From Phycisphaerales bacterium UBA1845 (GTDB lineage: Bacteria; Planctomycetota; Phycisphaerae; UBA1845): a stretch of DNA of 64,000 nucleotides. Shown piece after piece: positions 63,968 to 64,000 of the stretch. The notes below the pieces were generated by a model that ran no database searches, was not told the DNA's origin, and saw only the letters and a program-made list of their open reading frames with translations. Where the stretch lies: positions 6,192-70,191 of the forward strand of contig DDIR01000047.1 in assembly GCA_002338715.1 (NCBI GenBank). The letters are read 5' to 3'. The position numbers and the translations under genes were made by a program. Numbering within the stretch: the first letter of the stretch is position 1; every line of letters starts with the position of its first letter.

Positions 63968-64000
63968 GTGGGGCGATGAACTAGCCCGGAAATTTCACGA

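Overview
The window reads as chromosome of a flagellated planctomycete, probably of the Phycisphaerae side of the phylum; this is inferred from gene content only. Pointers are: tig followed by two tandem clpP genes; secreted proteins ending in short dockerin-like Ca-binding repeats of the DxDGDVDxxD type; a prepilin-type protein with a C-terminal DG motif; small membrane proteins ending in a CxxCGYD zinc ribbon; HAF-repeat/PEP-CTERM and Cys-rich C-terminal sorting tails; and a GC-rich base composition. No rRNA, tRNA, CRISPR array or insertion sequence was found.

Layout. 1-9.6 kb: the start of a MOSC-domain gene cut by the window edge, a secreted protein, class I fructose-bisphosphate aldolase, the proteostasis run tig-clpP-clpP, a GAF/PP2C-type phosphatase, a kinase-fold phosphotransferase and an HD hydrolase. 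9.6-18.1 kb: a minus-strand flagellar filament block (flagellin, flagellin, very long fliD, fliS, TPR protein), with a strong terminator after each flagellin gene. 18.9-21.8 kb: cysD-cysNC for sulfate activation. 21.9-24.5 kb: prepilin-like, small membrane and secreted proteins. 24.7-27 kb: thiC behind a TPP riboswitch. 27-33.3 kb: a double zinc-ribbon protein, a secreted protein coupled to an MFS transporter, and a 961-aa secreted metzincin/beta-helix protein. 33.3-37 kb: a zinc-ribbon gene between inverted repeats, a sigma-70 factor and rpsA. 37.4-41.2 kb: an unknown envelope protein, an ECF sigma/anti-sigma pair and an SGNH hydrolase. 41.7-47.4 kb: a mosaic 1135-aa surface protein and a PpiD-like protein. 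47.9-57 kb: glucan phosphorylase, a cluster of small membrane genes among palindromic repeats, kelch and HAF-repeat secreted proteins, and an MFS-acyltransferase fusion. 57-62.4 kb: cyclophilin, FMN reductase, S46 peptidase and nuclease. 62.4-64 kb: a less GC-rich segment with a putative NAD/nucleoside-hydrolase-like effector.

Themes. (1) A family of palindromic intergenic repeats (core GGTGCGnn-NN-nnCGCACC, often preceded by GTAG) sits at gene ends; twice it supplies the stop codon of the upstream gene, and it brackets small zinc-ribbon/membrane genes. (2) The flagellar cap protein carries about five tandem Flagellin_IN-like units, and both flagellins have related central inserts. (3) Many exported proteins combine a signal peptide, a repeat domain (kelch, HAF, beta-helix) and a Ca-binding or sorting tail. 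The best candidates for something undescribed are the gene at 62774-63967 and the repeat-bracketed cassettes at 33.3-33.9 kb and 50.4-52.4 kb.
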